NCBI GenBank assembly: GCA_033296875.1
Contig: MU860079.1
Coordinates: 1-64,000, forward strand
DNA length: 64,000 nucleotides
Direction: 5' to 3'
Origin: Achaetomium macrosporum
Taxonomy: Eukaryota > Ascomycota > Sordariomycetes > Sordariales > Chaetomiaceae
The notes below the pieces were generated by a model that was not told where the DNA came from, did not search any database, and saw nothing but the letters and a program-made list of their open reading frames with translations. Below are positions 32,537 through 44,451 of this stretch, in pieces; position 1 is the stretch's first letter; the number at the start of each line of letters is the position of its first letter. The position numbers and the translations under genes are program-made.

Positions 32537-35326
32537 ATGGCGCCCTTGGCCGTCCGTCTTGTTCGCATTCTTGCCCTTCTCGGCGAAACCGTGAATGCCG
32601 TCCACATCACCAACTCCAGCTCCTCTTCGGCCACCGTTCACTGGCTGGGTACCAAGCCAGAGGTGAACCTGGGTGCTACCTTTGGACTTCCATGGCCGCG
32701 TGGCAAGTTCTTCCCCGAGTATACCGCATTCTCAGCCTCAGACTCGAGAGGCCAGAACCTCGATCTACAGTCCTGGGCAACAGGTTACTGGCCAGACGGT
32801 TCCTTGAAGTGGACGGGACATGCCATCCCAGCATCACACGCGGTATCTGAAGCCTATACGATCAAGGCAACTTCGCGGCCATCGTCATCGTCCCGTTCGC
32901 GCAACTCAAGTTCGGGCATCATCGTGAGCGAGACCCCGCAACAGGTCAAGGTCAATACGGGACAGATATCGGTTTCATTCCCCAAATCCGGCGACATTGT
33001 CATTGGAGGGATTGAGACGGCGGCGGGCAAGACGGTCGGCAAGAACGGACGGCTGGTCCTTCAGTCGCAGGACGCGGTCTTCGACAGCCCCGATGTGCGT
33101 GGAGAGACCCCAGTCAGCTACTTCAACTTCCAGAGCCGCATCAGCAATGTTACCGTTAGCGACTTGACTTCGGTACGCACCCTCGTCACTGTCAGGGGCA
33201 CGCATTCGCCGGCGGACGGCTCCGCCTCGCACTCTGACTGGCTTCCTTTCGTCTTGAGATTCTACTTGTACGCCAACTCCAGCGCAATCAAGCTCGTACA
33301 CAGCCTCGTGTTCGACGGAAATGCGACAACCGACTTCGTGACCGGCATTGGCGTCCGCCTTGATATTCCGCTGGAGGGCGAAGAGCAGTACAACCGCCAT
33401 GTGAGGATCGCAGGTGTGAACGGCGGTCTCCTCAACGAAGCCGTGCAAGGCATCACTGGGCTGCGACGCGACCCGGGAAGTGCAGTCAGAACGGCGCAGG
33501 TTGAGGGCAAGGAACTGCCCGATATCTCCACCTGGGACACTCGAGTCTCATCCAGGACGCAATGGATCCCAACTTGGGCCGACTACGGCTTGAGCCAACT
33601 GTCGCCTGACGGATTCACCCTCCGCAAGCGAACCAAGGCCGGACAGTCGTGGCTCAACATTCCCGGTGGCACTCGCGCCGAGGGCCTTGCATACCTTGGA
33701 GGCGCGACGGTCGGCGGCCTAGCGGTTGGCCTGCGGGACTTCTGGAAACGATATCCCACCGGTCTCGACATCTCCAACGCCTCCTCCAACACCGGGACGA
33801 TTACCCTCTGGCTGTACAGCCCCTTGGCCCAGCCGTTGGATCTCCGCCCTTACCACAACGGCCTTGGTGAAGACGGCTACGCTGATCAGCTCGATGCGCT
33901 GGAGATTACGTACGAGGACTACGAACCGGGATTCGATACACCCTATGGGATTGCCCGAACGAGCGAGATCTCTTTCTATGCCTTCGACAAGACGCCCTCA
34001 CGCGAGACGCTGTCTTTGCTCACCGGCTATCTCAACAACCCGCCCGTCCTGGTGACCAGCCCGGAACACATCAAAGAGTCTGGAGCGCTCGGCACCTACT
34101 GGGATCTGCCGGACAACAGCAGCGAGGCTGCGCGCACCATCGAAAGCCACCTCGACCTGCTAGCCAAGTTTTACCAAGGCCAGGTCGAGCAGCGCCGGTG
34201 GTACGGCTTCCTCGACTACGGCGACTTCATGCACACGTACGACGCCGACCGCCACACGTGGCGCTACGACGTGGGCGGTTACGCCTGGGACAACTCGGAG
34301 CTCTCGCCCGATTTGTTCTTCTGGCTGTACTTCCTGCGCACCGGCCGCGAAGACGTCTACCGCTTCGCCGAGGCCATGACTCGACACACGGGCGAGGTAG
34401 ACGTCTACCACATCGGCGACTGGAAGGGCCTAGGCACGCGCCACGGCGTGCAGCACTGGAGCGACAGCGCCAAGCAAGCGCGCATCTCGCAGCCGCAGTA
34501 CCGCAAGTACTTCTACTACCTCTCCGGCGGCGACGAGCGGGTCGGGGAACTCCTCGAGGAGCTGCTCGACACGGACAAGACCTACGGCGTGCTGGACCCC
34601 AACCGCAAGGTCCGCACCGACGGATGGACGCCCACCCCAGGCTCCACCGTCGCCATGGGGCTCGGCACAGACTGGTCGGCCCTCGCGGCGGGCTGGCTGA
34701 TTGACTGGGAGCGGCGCACCCCGCGCTGGCACGAGTCGCGCACCAAGCTCACCAACACCATGTCCGGCATCGCCAACCTCACCAACGGCTTCGTCACCGG
34801 CTCCGGCTTGTACAACCTCTCCTCCTGGACCCTCGGCCCGCCGCCCGCCGACCCAACCAACCGCGGCACCGTCTCCGTCTCGCACCTGTCCGCCGTCTTC
34901 GGCCTCGTCGAGGTCGTCTCCGAGTTAATCGACTGGTTCGGCGACTCTGACCTGCCGCCTGGATTCAAAGACGCCTGGCTTGACTACTGCTACTACTTCA
35001 ACGCGGGCAAAGCCGAGCAGAAAGCGCGCTACGGCGTCGATTTCGGCAACCTGAACCTGTACCAGGGCCATTCGCGCCTGACGGCGTATGTCGGGCGTGC
35101 GCGGCGCAACGAGACGCTGCAGCGCCGTGCGTGGAGCGAGTTCTACGGCACGGACGGGCTGAAGCCGAGCGCGCCGTGGAATGTGACCAGAGTCAGTGGG
35201 AAGGGGCAGGTGCTGCTTGGGGAAGTGGATGAGGCCAGCTGGTTTGCGACGAATGATGTGGCGCAGTATGGCCTGGCGGCGGTGGAGGATTTGGCGTTTG
35301 TCGGCGGGCTGTTGGGGAGTTTATAA
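32537..35326 (+). CDS. Exo-rhamnogalacturonan lyase-like secreted protein (PcRGLX/PL26 type)
   Basis: Likely secreted enzyme that cleaves the rhamnogalacturonan I backbone of pectin from an end by beta-elimination, releasing an unsaturated galacturonosyl-rhamnose. Single exon, 929 aa. Residues 1-22 form a signal peptide (basic start, hydrophobic RILALLG, cleavage near V-N-A). The family pattern is an N-terminal RIFT-barrel-like beta region (VHWLGTKPEVNLGATFGLPWPRG, then YWPDGSLKWTGHA), a central beta-sandwich, and a C-terminal alpha/alpha barrel with WYGFLDYGDFMHTYD, RYDVGGYAWDNSE, HIGDWKGLGTRHGVQHW and LGTDWSALAAGW. These Tyr/His/Asp-rich motifs probably line the catalytic cleft. Several N-x-S/T sites fit secretion. 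An MFS transporter gene follows immediately, convergent. Family assignment is from recognition of the N- and C-terminal motifs; substrate is inferred. Confidence 0.82.
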   Translation: MAPLAVRLVRILALLGETVNAVHITNSSSSSATVHWLGTKPEVNLGATFGLPWPRGKFFPEYTAFSASDSRGQNLDLQSWATGYWPDGSLKWTGHAIPASHAVSEAYTIKATSRPSSSSRSRNSSSGIIVSETPQQVKVNTGQISVSFPKSGDIVIGGIETAAGKTVGKNGRLVLQSQDAVFDSPDVRGETPVSYFNFQSRISNVTVSDLTSVRTLVTVRGTHSPADGSASHSDWLPFVLRFYLYANSSAIKLVHSLVFDGNATTDFVTGIGVRLDIPLEGEEQYNRHVRIAGVNGGLLNEAVQGITGLRRDPGSAVRTAQVEGKELPDISTWDTRVSSRTQWIPTWADYGLSQLSPDGFTLRKRTKAGQSWLNIPGGTRAEGLAYLGGATVGGLAVGLRDFWKRYPTGLDISNASSNTGTITLWLYSPLAQPLDLRPYHNGLGEDGYADQLDALEITYEDYEPGFDTPYGIARTSEISFYAFDKTPSRETLSLLTGYLNNPPVLVTSPEHIKESGALGTYWDLPDNSSEAARTIESHLDLLAKFYQGQVEQRRWYGFLDYGDFMHTYDADRHTWRYDVGGYAWDNSELSPDLFFWLYFLRTGREDVYRFAEAMTRHTGEVDVYHIGDWKGLGTRHGVQHWSDSAKQARISQPQYRKYFYYLSGGDERVGELLEELLDTDKTYGVLDPNRKVRTDGWTPTPGSTVAMGLGTDWSALAAGWLIDWERRTPRWHESRTKLTNTMSGIANLTNGFVTGSGLYNLSSWTLGPPPADPTNRGTVSVSHLSAVFGLVEVVSELIDWFGDSDLPPGFKDAWLDYCYYFNAGKAEQKARYGVDFGNLNLYQGHSRLTAYVGRARRNETLQRRAWSEFYGTDGLKPSAPWNVTRVSGKGQVLLGEVDEASWFATNDVAQYGLAAVEDLAFVGGLLGSL

Positions 35327-35540
35327 TATGGTAGTTACCGAGGGAGGTTTCTCTTCATTACTGTTTGCGGAGAGAAGAAGGCTTCTCTGCTCGAACGGTT
35401 TTGGGTAAGAAAGGGGCTCTTGGTGAGGGCATTGATTTATGCCGCAGCAGGAGAAGGAGGTGGTGGATAGTGGGAGATGAGCGAGGTCGAGACTCATTTC
35501 CTATTATCTCGATATCTATCCAGTACGGGTCACAGACTAA

Positions 35541-37280
35541 TCACAGAACCAGCCTAAAACCAGGCTCTCTATCATCGCCATACCCAATGTACCTGTCGTA
35601 TTTACCCAGCGCCTTGTCCCGGTTGATCTTGATGCAGACGAGAACAGCGGCCAAGATGCTACACCTTCCTAGTCAACAATCATCACACAAATCAGGGCGG
35701 TACCGTTAATCAGAGACACACTCACAAAAACCACCCAGCCACCAACAACCCCAAAACAACACTATGACTCCTCCGAAACAGCGGCCCGTCCGCATCCGGG
35801 TACAAAAACACCGACAGAATCCCCCCACAGTTCGCCACCGCCAGCTGCAGCGCCGCCGCCGTCGCCCGCTTGTAGTGGCCCGCCGCGTTGTTCGCCAGCC
35901 ACGCCAGCACGGGCGGCACGCTGCTGTACACGCCCGTGGCCATGAGCACGGTCATGCCGTACCTGACCGTGTCGTGGCCCCGGAGGCTGGCCATGACGGC
36001 GTACCCGACGATGGCCACGGGCATGGTGCACACCAGCATCACCGGCCCGCGCGCCTGCAGCCGGTCGGACAGGAAGGCCACGGCGAGGGTCGTGGCCGCC
36101 GCGGCGGCGTAGGGTGGGACCGTCATCAGCTGCGCCTGGTGTGCGGTGTGCCCGAGGGCGACGATGATGGTCGGCAGGAAGACGCCGATGGAATAGATGG
36201 CTGAGAGCAGGCTGAAGTAGGCGGAGGCGGTCAGCCAGGTTAGCGGGGAGGAGAAGGCGCGGCCGACTTCGGTCCAGGAGAATGGCTCGTGGTTCTCTTT
36301 GGTGCCGTCACTTCCGTGTGAGAGGCTGGCTTGTCTTGCCATGCCCAGGTCGCGCTCTTCGGGGGTTAGGAAGCGGGCTGTGTCGAGGGTGTTGGGAAGG
36401 GTCGTGTAGGTGAACGCGGCGCAGAGGATGGTCTGAGATTGTTGTGTGGTGTATTGTTAGGGATGGGTTGGTCTTGCTCTTCTTGGCTCTAAGCAGGACT
36501 ATACTAATTAAATCAACTCACGAACAAGCCCTCGATAACAAAGATCCATCGCCAGGCAGTGAGCCCGCCCCGGTTGCCGATGGCGCCCATGGCACGGGCC
36601 AAGAGCCCGCCAAAGCCGCTGGACAGCGAAGTCGACGTGTACAGCACGCCGATGCGAAGGGCGAGCTCGGACCGCGTGTAGATGGTGGACAGATACAGCA
36701 CCATGCCCGGGAAGAGCCCGCCCTCGGCCAGCCCCAGGAGGGCACGCAGGCTGATGAACTGGCCAAAGTTGCGCACGAGGCCCAGGCACAGGCAGATGAC
36801 GCCCCAGAGCAAGGTCATGAGGGCGATCCACCGCCGGGGCGTTACCCGCTTGAGCACCAGGTTGCTCGGGATCTCGGCCGCGATGTAGAGCGGGTAGAAG
36901 ACGGCCAGGCCCTGCTGGTATTGCAGGGGCGACAGACCGAGCTCCTTGTCCATGCCGTAGACCTTGGCGTTGCCGACGTTGGTGCGGTCTAGGAATGAGC
37001 AGAGCACGAGCAGGACGAAGACAGGCAGGATTCTGGTCAGTTATTAGCTGAAAGTATACGTAAAGGCGCGTCTTTGATAAAAGAAAGACGTAATTACCTA
37101 CCTGGTGTCCAACTTCCGTAGCAGCCTGCGGGTCAGGTCTCTATTCTGGACATCATCCTGCGCCGCAGCTTCCACCGACGCCAGCGAGTCGGTTCCTTCG
37201 TGGTGAGAGAGGGGCGACACCGAATTCTGGAGAGCCATTCCCTTCTCTCCTCCCTCGTGAATTTCTCTATCGGACAGCAT
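35541..37280 (-). CDS. MFS transporter, anion:cation symporter (Dal5/allantoate permease) type
   Basis: Plasma-membrane uptake carrier of the ACS branch of the major facilitator superfamily. Exons 37102-37280, 36522-37032, 35726-36432 and 35541-35658, introns of 69, 89 and 67 nt, 504 aa. The polar N-terminus (about 60 residues) is followed by a first helix pair with CSFLDRTNVGNAK, the signature D-R-x-N-x-G-N of this branch. LGLAEGGLFPGMVLYLS lies in helix 4 and RIGVLYTSTSLSSGFGGLLA in helix 5. WRWIFVIEGLF stands just before the loop. The second half has FSLLSAIYSIGVFLPTII and a YKRATAAALQLAVANCGGI motif. The terminal exon uses the second AG (at 35659) to stay open. Substrate unknown: members carry allantoate, nicotinate, pantothenate, uronate or sugar-acid type anions. 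Its position next to the lyase is suggestive. Confidence 0.9.
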
Positions 37281-38076
37281 GATTATGTGGGTACTCTACC
37301 AGACAAGAACAGAGATGAATTTCTGAATTGTATATGCCAATCGTGAGATTTGGGGCCGGCCACACTTATTTAAATTCTGGGAGCCCCTCTCGCCGGCGAA
37401 CCATGTACGGGCAGGCTCGGCAACGGTTCATGTATGCAAGTCCAACCTCGTTTCCCACATTGATATCTCACCTCACACAAGTTACACAACCCCAATCCAC
37501 GGTACGAGATCTATGTGAATCTTACGGCAAGTTGTCAACCCCGCACGGCAGATGCGTCGAACCAATTGTGACGAGGGAGCCGTCATCAAGATCAGACGTG
37601 TACATGTACGGTGTAGCCGTCGCGGCCCCCAAGAGAAGTTTATGGGTGAGCGGTTGAGGATATGTTCGAGCGCTGGTTGGGGAAGTCTGAGCGGCAGAGA
37701 ACATGGCCTATTACCCCATGATTACTATAGTTCGGTATGGTTGCCCATGCAGTATGCAATACCACCTCAGTCTTACTGTACGGGATCCAAGGTAGGGTAG
37801 ATTGCACACTTTGGAATTGTCTGGGTATGGTTGTACTTTGGTTCGGCCGGTGATGACCAGTGACCAAGATGTAGTCGAGGGAGCGAGTAGTTCAGCGTGA
37901 CCGGATAGGATGGACTCACGCCTCAATCGTGAGCACCCATGTTCCACTTCGATATGTCGGGGTTGCCGTTGCTCGGAAGGTTGATAAACCAGGGGTAGAA
38001 CGTAAAAGGGGGCCTCCGTAGGCACTGTCCTTCGGGAATCTCAAATGCTCAACCAGGTATAATCTGGCATTGCACG
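37281..38076. other. Intergenic between transporter and monooxygenase
   Basis: 796 nt with the transporter promoter and the 3' end of the monooxygenase gene. No open frame longer than about 110 codons and none with a recognisable motif. Confidence 0.4.
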
Positions 38077-39437
38077 TCATACAGCAGTAGCCCACTCCGG
38101 AAACATCTCCTCTCGTATCGGCACCGACGCCTCGTCCCGGTCGCGGATATACTCCTCCAGCGGCAGGACCCGGTGCTGGCTGCGCTGGCCCATCTCGACG
38201 CCCCTCTTCTGTATGAAGCGCGCATACCCCATCGTCAGCCGCTTCCACTGCTCCCTGCCCACCTTGCCAGCGACGTAATCAGCATAGAGCATGGCATCAA
38301 ACGCCGCCTGCGACGTGGACGCCACCGTGTGCGGCCGAAACCCCGCGAGCGCATCCCCGATCAGCACCACCTTCCCGTCGAGGAACTCGTTGGCCGGGCT
38401 GAGCACGTCGGTCACCGCCTGCACGAACGGCCGCTCGGCCTTGCACACCACCTCGGCGAACTGCGGCGGCAGCCGCTCACGCGCCAGGTCCTGCTGGCGC
38501 TGCCACGCCTTCGGATCCATCAGGCCCGGCGGCACGGTGATGCGGTGGCGTCGGCCGTGGCGGTCGGTGAGGATCTCGTCCAGCTCGGGCGAGCCCTCGG
38601 GGAAGTTGGTGTAGTAGACGAAGTTGATCAGCCGCTGGCCCGGCTCCACTGTCCCGTGCAGACCGGGGATCAGGTAGGCGAGGATCTGGATCCCGGGCGC
38701 GTGGTAGAAGGTGAAGCGGTTTGCGAACGTGTCGCGCGCCGCGGGGCTGGCTTCGTGCTCGACTACCGTGCCCCGCAGCGCACAGTAGCCGGCGTATGTC
38801 CGCTCCGTGCTTGGGGCGAAGAGGGAACGGATGAAGGAGCCGGGGCCGTCGGCACCGATCACGCGGTCGGCGCGCAGGCTGCCGGTGCGGGAAGGGTCGC
38901 TTGTGCATTGCCAGGATACGCAGACACCGCTGTTGTCTGAGCCATGAACAGCTTCAACGGCCGTGACGGTGCGGTCGTGGAGATGAACTGCCGCCCCTTG
39001 GCTCGGGTCAGGGGCCGGCACGTCGCAGTATGGGCTGGGGAGGCCGTCGTAGTTGGCGCGCATCAGGTGGTAGGTCAAGCCCCACGAGCTCATGTTCTGC
39101 TCCGCGTCTATTTGGTGGACAACGTTGCCCTCCCTGTCGAGATACTGTCTCCTTTCCGAGCGGACGGCTACCACCTTCCGCTGGCAGCGGTTGTATCGCT
39201 GCAGGAACGCGAGAGAGTGGCCGCCGGCTACGATCCCGGCGCCTTGGTCGTGCAGCAACGGCGCTGGGTTCCGTTCCAAGATGGTTGTGTCGTGGCCCAG
39301 CGCTTTCAGTGCGATGCCCGTCGCCAGGCCTCCTAGAGATCCGCCGACCTATGTATTATTACTCATATGTTAGCAATTTCTGTTGTTATCACAGTCATCT
39401 CAAGTCGGGTGTATGTGCGTACGATCACGAAATGCAT
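38077..39437 (-). CDS. FAD-dependent monooxygenase, 2,6-dihydroxypyridine hydroxylase-like
   Basis: Class A flavoprotein hydroxylase (NAD(P)H-dependent, aromatic or heteroaromatic substrate). Exon 1 is just five codons (39423-39437: MHFVI), spliced over a 74-nt intron (acceptor CATAG) to exon 2 at 38077-39348. The product is 428 aa. The splice restores the N-terminal dinucleotide-binding beta-alpha-beta unit HFVIVGGSLGGLATG, typical of this group. Further marks are the D-G motif VIGADGPGSFIR and the FAD-ribityl motif LIGDALAGFRPHTVASTSQA. The middle sheet part with YYTNFPEG resembles the substrate domain of 2,6-dihydroxypyridine 3-monooxygenases. No membrane segment or signal. Without the small first exon the protein would lack its first strand, so the model is likely right. 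No biosynthetic core enzyme (PKS, NRPS or terpene synthase) is nearby, so a catabolic role is more probable than secondary metabolism. Confidence 0.87.
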
Positions 39438-41534
39438 TTTCTCGGGCGTGCGCTCTCCATTCGTGGTCTCGCTCGTGGTTGCCATTTCTGCTTCTGAAAC
39501 ATCTGAAGGGTATACCGGCAGCTGAGATAGATTGGGGGAAGATGTGGCGGCTTACCGACAACAGCGGACCAGTTCCACGTGCCTTGCTGCAGCCAGGGTG
39601 GAAATTCCAATTGAAGTACTCGAAGGAAAAAGAGGGAAAATTCAAAGATATGTCGATCGATCATCGATTTTGCTCGAGCTCGCAGCCTCGCAACGAGGCC
39701 CCTGGATCCCACTCTGACATGCATATAGCCTATTCGATCGGAATGAACGGTATTTCCATCCTACTACCAAGGCACCCCTGAGCGCCAGGGGTGAAGGGCG
39801 CCAGTGAATGGGGGAGCAAAGATTCAGGAATATCATAACGCAATAGGCTGGGTCATCCAACTGAGCTCACCTTTGTGACTTTGTCCTAGATCCCACCACC
39901 GCCTCAGCATATTGCTCGGACTTCCTCCGGCTCCGCAACCATGCAACAGCAGAGTTCGTGATGATAGTTTAAGCCTGCCCACAGAGCTACAGCTATTGCA
40001 TTCAGGCCGACGAAGAGTCACTGCGGAGCGTGTCCACCCCATTCGGATAATTGAGATGGTTGATGGTTGTTATGTCACCGGCCCAGCTAGTTCGGTAGGA
40101 GCTGGACATTGGGTCTCGTGGCCTTTTGACCGTCGTCGTGTTGGAGCAGAAAAGTTCCCGAGGTCGTGGCAAAGGACCGGGCCGCCCCGGCCGGGGTTGA
40201 AGAGGACGGAGGGTTGGATTTGATTGCAGCGGATATGGTGTACCGAGCATTCTACGATGCTATTGAGACGCTCGGGGAGTATTGATGGCATTCTATGCCG
40301 GTGTGACACTTTCTGGCCACTGGCACCTTTATGAAGTGGACAAACCGGGTGTGTATCAGGTATTGTGAGCGCACTGGGGAAGGAGCGTAGGCGTCCCCTG
40401 TTCCCTTCTTTTTCCACCTTGTCGTGTCTCATTTCCGTTTCTGCTCTTTTCTGCTTTTACATCTACCTCTTTATTTCATTCGAACCCTGCCCTAACTCCT
40501 TTCACGTATGTTTAATCTACGTCCGTCTTATCTCGAGTAACCGTGATTATCTCTCAAGGTCACACACCTATTTCCCTTCTGCTCTTCTTTCACCCTGAAC
40601 AGGTCTCCAATTTTGCATGATACCAATATGAGTTCGTAATCATATACGTGCGAGGAGTTTACGTTTTGAACTCCAAATCAGCAGGCGAAAGTGTTGGGAT
40701 ATGGAGTTCCCTGGACAAACAGGTTATGGATTGTAAGAAGAACCTAACTCCGGGCCTTCACAGTGGATGTGATTAACAGAGAGCAGTTACGGGCGCATTA
40801 AATTCAGCCAGGATCTGAACAAGGGGATGGGAATATCCCACGGCTCTGTTTCCGCTTGAGGATAATACATGTAGCTGTATCCATGTTTGTGTCCAACCGT
40901 CCAAGCCTCCATATTCGGCCCTGCTCCTGCATAAGATGATAAGGATCGGCCCGCCTAGCCAATGACCGTAGCAGGGCAGCGCGAGGCGTTTTGGGACGCC
41001 GAGTTCTGGTACCTGGAATCAGCCTTACACATTGGCATCTACTACTCTACTGTGGTAGCATGGAAGCGGGCAAGTTCCTGCAAAAGAGCGGAGTGGAGCG
41101 CCAGGAGCGGTCAGGTGGCGCAGACAATGGTACCAGTATACATCGTTTTTCCCAATCGGGAAAGACAGCAACAACTCCTTAACTTGAATCCGTTTCTTCA
41201 AGAATGATTCATTCTGACAGCAGGCAAGGATCGGCGAATGTATGCCTTACCAAGGCGAATCGTCGACAGCTGAGAGCTACAGAGCCATCCAAACCACGGC
41301 ACGGCGCACGTCAGTACCGCCTTTACGCTAGCCGACCACATGAAGTCAAGGACATGCATTCCTCGTACACTCGGGACGCCGAGGTATCCGGACACCGAGC
41401 CTTCATGGATAGTATAAAGCGATGGCAGACGGGAAGCAATCGTGATGACCTACTAGTATCCATCTCCAGTACTTGCCTGCAGACTGCGGTGCCCTCCCTG
41501 TTTCTCCAATATCGAACCCGAATCTTGATAAAAG
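39438..41534. other. Divergent intergenic region, 2.1 kb
   Basis: Separates the monooxygenase start (minus) from the secreted hydrolase start (plus). Short frames only, several on each strand. Pyrimidine-rich sequence around 40400-40600 and AT-richer sequence at 40620-40870. No repeat or mobile-element ends were recognised. Confidence 0.35.
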
Positions 41535-43548
41535 ATGGCCCGGTTATTCACAGCCGTGGTGCAACTCTTCCTGCTTACAACTGCTGTCGCTCAAGCGACG
41601 TATGTAAGACAGGGCAGTAGTCATCGCAGCCGAAGCCAGACAAAAATCGCGTGGCGCGCATGCGACGTCGAAGGGGCAGCTGTGCCCGTTGAATGCGGCA
41701 GCCTGAGCGTCCCCTTGGACTACACGGCCGAAGACTCGAACGCGACCCTCAACCTCGAACTCTTCAAGGTCCCGGCCGTCAACAGCCCGTCTAAAGGCAG
41801 CATTTTGTTTAACTTTGGGGGACCCGGCGATACTGGCATCGCGGACTTGGCTCTTTTTGGAGATGTGCTGCGGGTGTAAGACACTTCCTGCGGATGACGA
41901 AGTTCCGGGCTGTGGGATGGTGGCAGGTGCTGACGAGAGTATGCTAGGTTGACGGGCGGATACCACGATCTAGTGGTATTTGTGCCGAGGTGAGTGCAGG
42001 CGATGGAGCTGTTGCGAAATGGTAAGCTAATTAGTGTCAAAATCCGCAGGGGTACCGACAACAACACTCTTCCGTTCTCGTGCTACAGTACCGCAGTCGA
42101 GAGAACCATTGCCCAACTCAGCCTTGCCGCCGGGAACTCCTCCGACGTTGCGGCGGGAAGGAACTGGGCCAACGCACAGATTCTGGCTGATACCTGCTAT
42201 GTCGCTCAGAACGAGACCGGGGCATTTGTTGGCACCTCCTTTGTTGCGAGGGACATGATGCGCATCGTGGACGCGCTCGGTGAAGACGGGCTGCTCCGAT
42301 ACTGGGGTAAGCATGGACTTTCTACCCTCTCTGAGTCTGGCAAGGGCCCAACTGACATGAGTTGCTCAACGGTGCAGGCTTCTCATACGGGACGCTGCTT
42401 GGAGCGACCGCGGCTGCCATGTTTCCCGACAGAATGGACAAAGTGATCCTCGACGGCGTGGTCAATCCTCACGAGTACTACCAAAACAGGTACGCCATAT
42501 CCACGATGCACCTTTGCTATCCAACCCGCCCCACCTGAGCAATGACAACTGATCCTCTGCAACAGGGAAGTCGAAATGTTCACCGACACAGACAAGGTCT
42601 TCGCCGGGTTCTGCTCCGGTTGCGTCGCAGACCCAGCCCGTTGCCCCTTAGCGCGCAACCACACCGCCGCCTCCCTGGAAGAAGCCATCCTCTCATTCAT
42701 GTACCACCTCAAATACAACCCCATCGCAGTCCACATCCCAGACCTGGGAGGCACCCTGGTCGAGTACACCCTGCTCCGCCAACTGACCCTCAACAACCTC
42801 TACGCCCCCTCGATCTGGCCCGCTTTCGCGACCTTCCTAGACGGCCTCATGTCAGGCGACATGGGCCCCGTCATCGCGTACATCACGAGCCTCCTCTCGC
42901 AGCCATCCCCCGTGGCGGCCGAAGCACTGCAGGGCATCAAGTGCGGCGACGTGCTGGTGCGGTCGCCCACGCTCGAGGACATCCTCCCCGTGGTGGAGGG
43001 CCGGCACCGCGCCAGCAAGGTCGCCGGCGACGCGGCCGACCACGTGCCCATGTGGTGCGCGCAGTGGCAGATCGACGCCAAAGAGCGCTACCGCGGCGAC
43101 TTCCGCGTGCGGACGAGGAACCCCGTGCTGGTTATTGGCAACACGTACGATCCGGTCACGCCGCTTGCGGCGGCGAGGAATGTGAGTGCCGGCCTGGAGG
43201 GGAGCGTTGTGCTGCAGCATGATGGCTATGGGGTATGTTTTCGATCCTTTTCCTTGTTTTGTTGTCGGTCTGTCTGCTGACGAGAAAAAAACCTAGCATT
43301 CTTCTCTCGCCCAAGCCTCGTTGTGCACGGCCATGGCAATCCGGGCTTACTTTGTGAATGGCACATTGCCCGAGCCCGGAACGGTGTGTGATGTGCATGT
43401 TCCCCTGTTTGCGGGGACGGATGGATTTGATGAGATCCTGAAGCACTTCGAGAATGGAGGTAATGCAACGGCTAAAAGGGACAGCACGGATAGATCTGGA
43501 TTGGCCAGACGGCTGCTGGCGCCGAAGCCTTTCTTCATGGGCATCTAA
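41535..43548 (+). CDS. Secreted TAP-like alpha/beta-hydrolase (tripeptidyl aminopeptidase family)
   Basis: Probable extracellular serine peptidase or related hydrolase. Six exons: 41535-41875, 41948-41989 (42 nt), 42050-42306, 42378-42489, 42566-43232 and 43297-43548, with introns of 72, 60, 71, 76 and 64 nt. The product is 556 aa. Signal peptide at 1-21 (LFTAVVQLFLLTTAVAQA). N-terminal IAWRACD...VECGSLSVPLDY is the TAP-family opening, followed by the oxyanion-loop motif LFNFGGPGDTG. The nucleophile is Ser216 in G-F-S-Y-G-T, with the acid Asp446 in GNTYDPVTP and His474 at the QHDGYG-HSS splice junction. A Cys-rich C-terminal TAP-C segment (LCTAM...GTVCDV) follows. The triad is complete. Several N-glycosylation sites. 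It is flanked by long empty regions, so no operon-like context. Confidence 0.9.
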
Positions 43549-44451
43549 GTTCAGATCATTCCAGGTTTCTGTCGATGTCGTCTTTGATTTTGGGTTGGAA
43601 GATTTGGGCCATAGAGGGCAGAGGAGTGCTGTATTACTAGTGTATGGCTCGAACCGGAAAGCTTGTGACTTTCGGATGTGCTTATCTTCATGTAACTACC
43701 CAATTCAATACTAGCTGTAAAGGACCGTGTTCAACATCCAGTTTCGGCGTCCTCTTGACGGAAGATAAGTTCCTGGGTGCCAAATGAGGGTTAGGGGTTG
43801 CTGACAGGGATTATGTTTCCTCGGTAGTACAGTACGGATGCCGTGATCGCTATGTCCGTTTCAGGAACTTGAGATGCCATTTTGTCTCGGCTGCCGCCAT
43901 GGCGAACAGCGCTCGAGCGGCTTCGTGATAGACAGCAAAGTGCAGTGCAACAACCCGAAGCGGCGTCGGAGTTTGATGGAACGAAGGAATCGAAGCTTCC
44001 AACGGCCTGGAACAGTGTGGGGCATCTGCGGAGAATGTTGGTCAGCAGTCTTGGCAGAGGCTGGCCAATCAACTGCCTTCCAGATCTGGACATCTCCCGT
44101 CACTGCGGCCCAATGACGGCTTGGGCGCGGGGCCAAGTTCCAAACAACGACTCGGAAGCTGCATGAACTGCGATCCTGGATCATCGTGCATGACATGCCA
44201 TTGAAGCAGCGAGAATCAGCCTGGACTGCCGATGACGACAGCGGCCACTGGCCGTTTATAATCTCGACAACTGCGGCAGCTCATTTCCACCTGGAATTTT
44301 CGATATCGACCCCAGCGCAGTATCCATGGGAATAAGCGGTGGTATGACTCGGTGATAAGCGGACGAAGTCGAATGTGCCTGCCTGCCGCTGCCGCCACCA
44401 CAAGGGCCACAGGATACGATCCAAGACGATGCGACATTTTGGCCCGACGAC
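43549..44451. other. Intergenic, promoter of the TBC gene
   Basis: 903 nt between two plus-strand genes. Short overlapping frames on both strands, no recognisable motif. Confidence 0.4.

Noticed and set aside
34198..34885. Long overlapping frames inside the PL26-like gene
   Set aside because: High GC content at third positions keeps alternative frames open. Their products are Arg/Pro- or Gly/Val-biased and unrecognisable.
39438..41534. Secondary-metabolite cluster around the monooxygenase
   Set aside because: No polyketide synthase, NRPS, terpene synthase or cluster transcription factor within the window.
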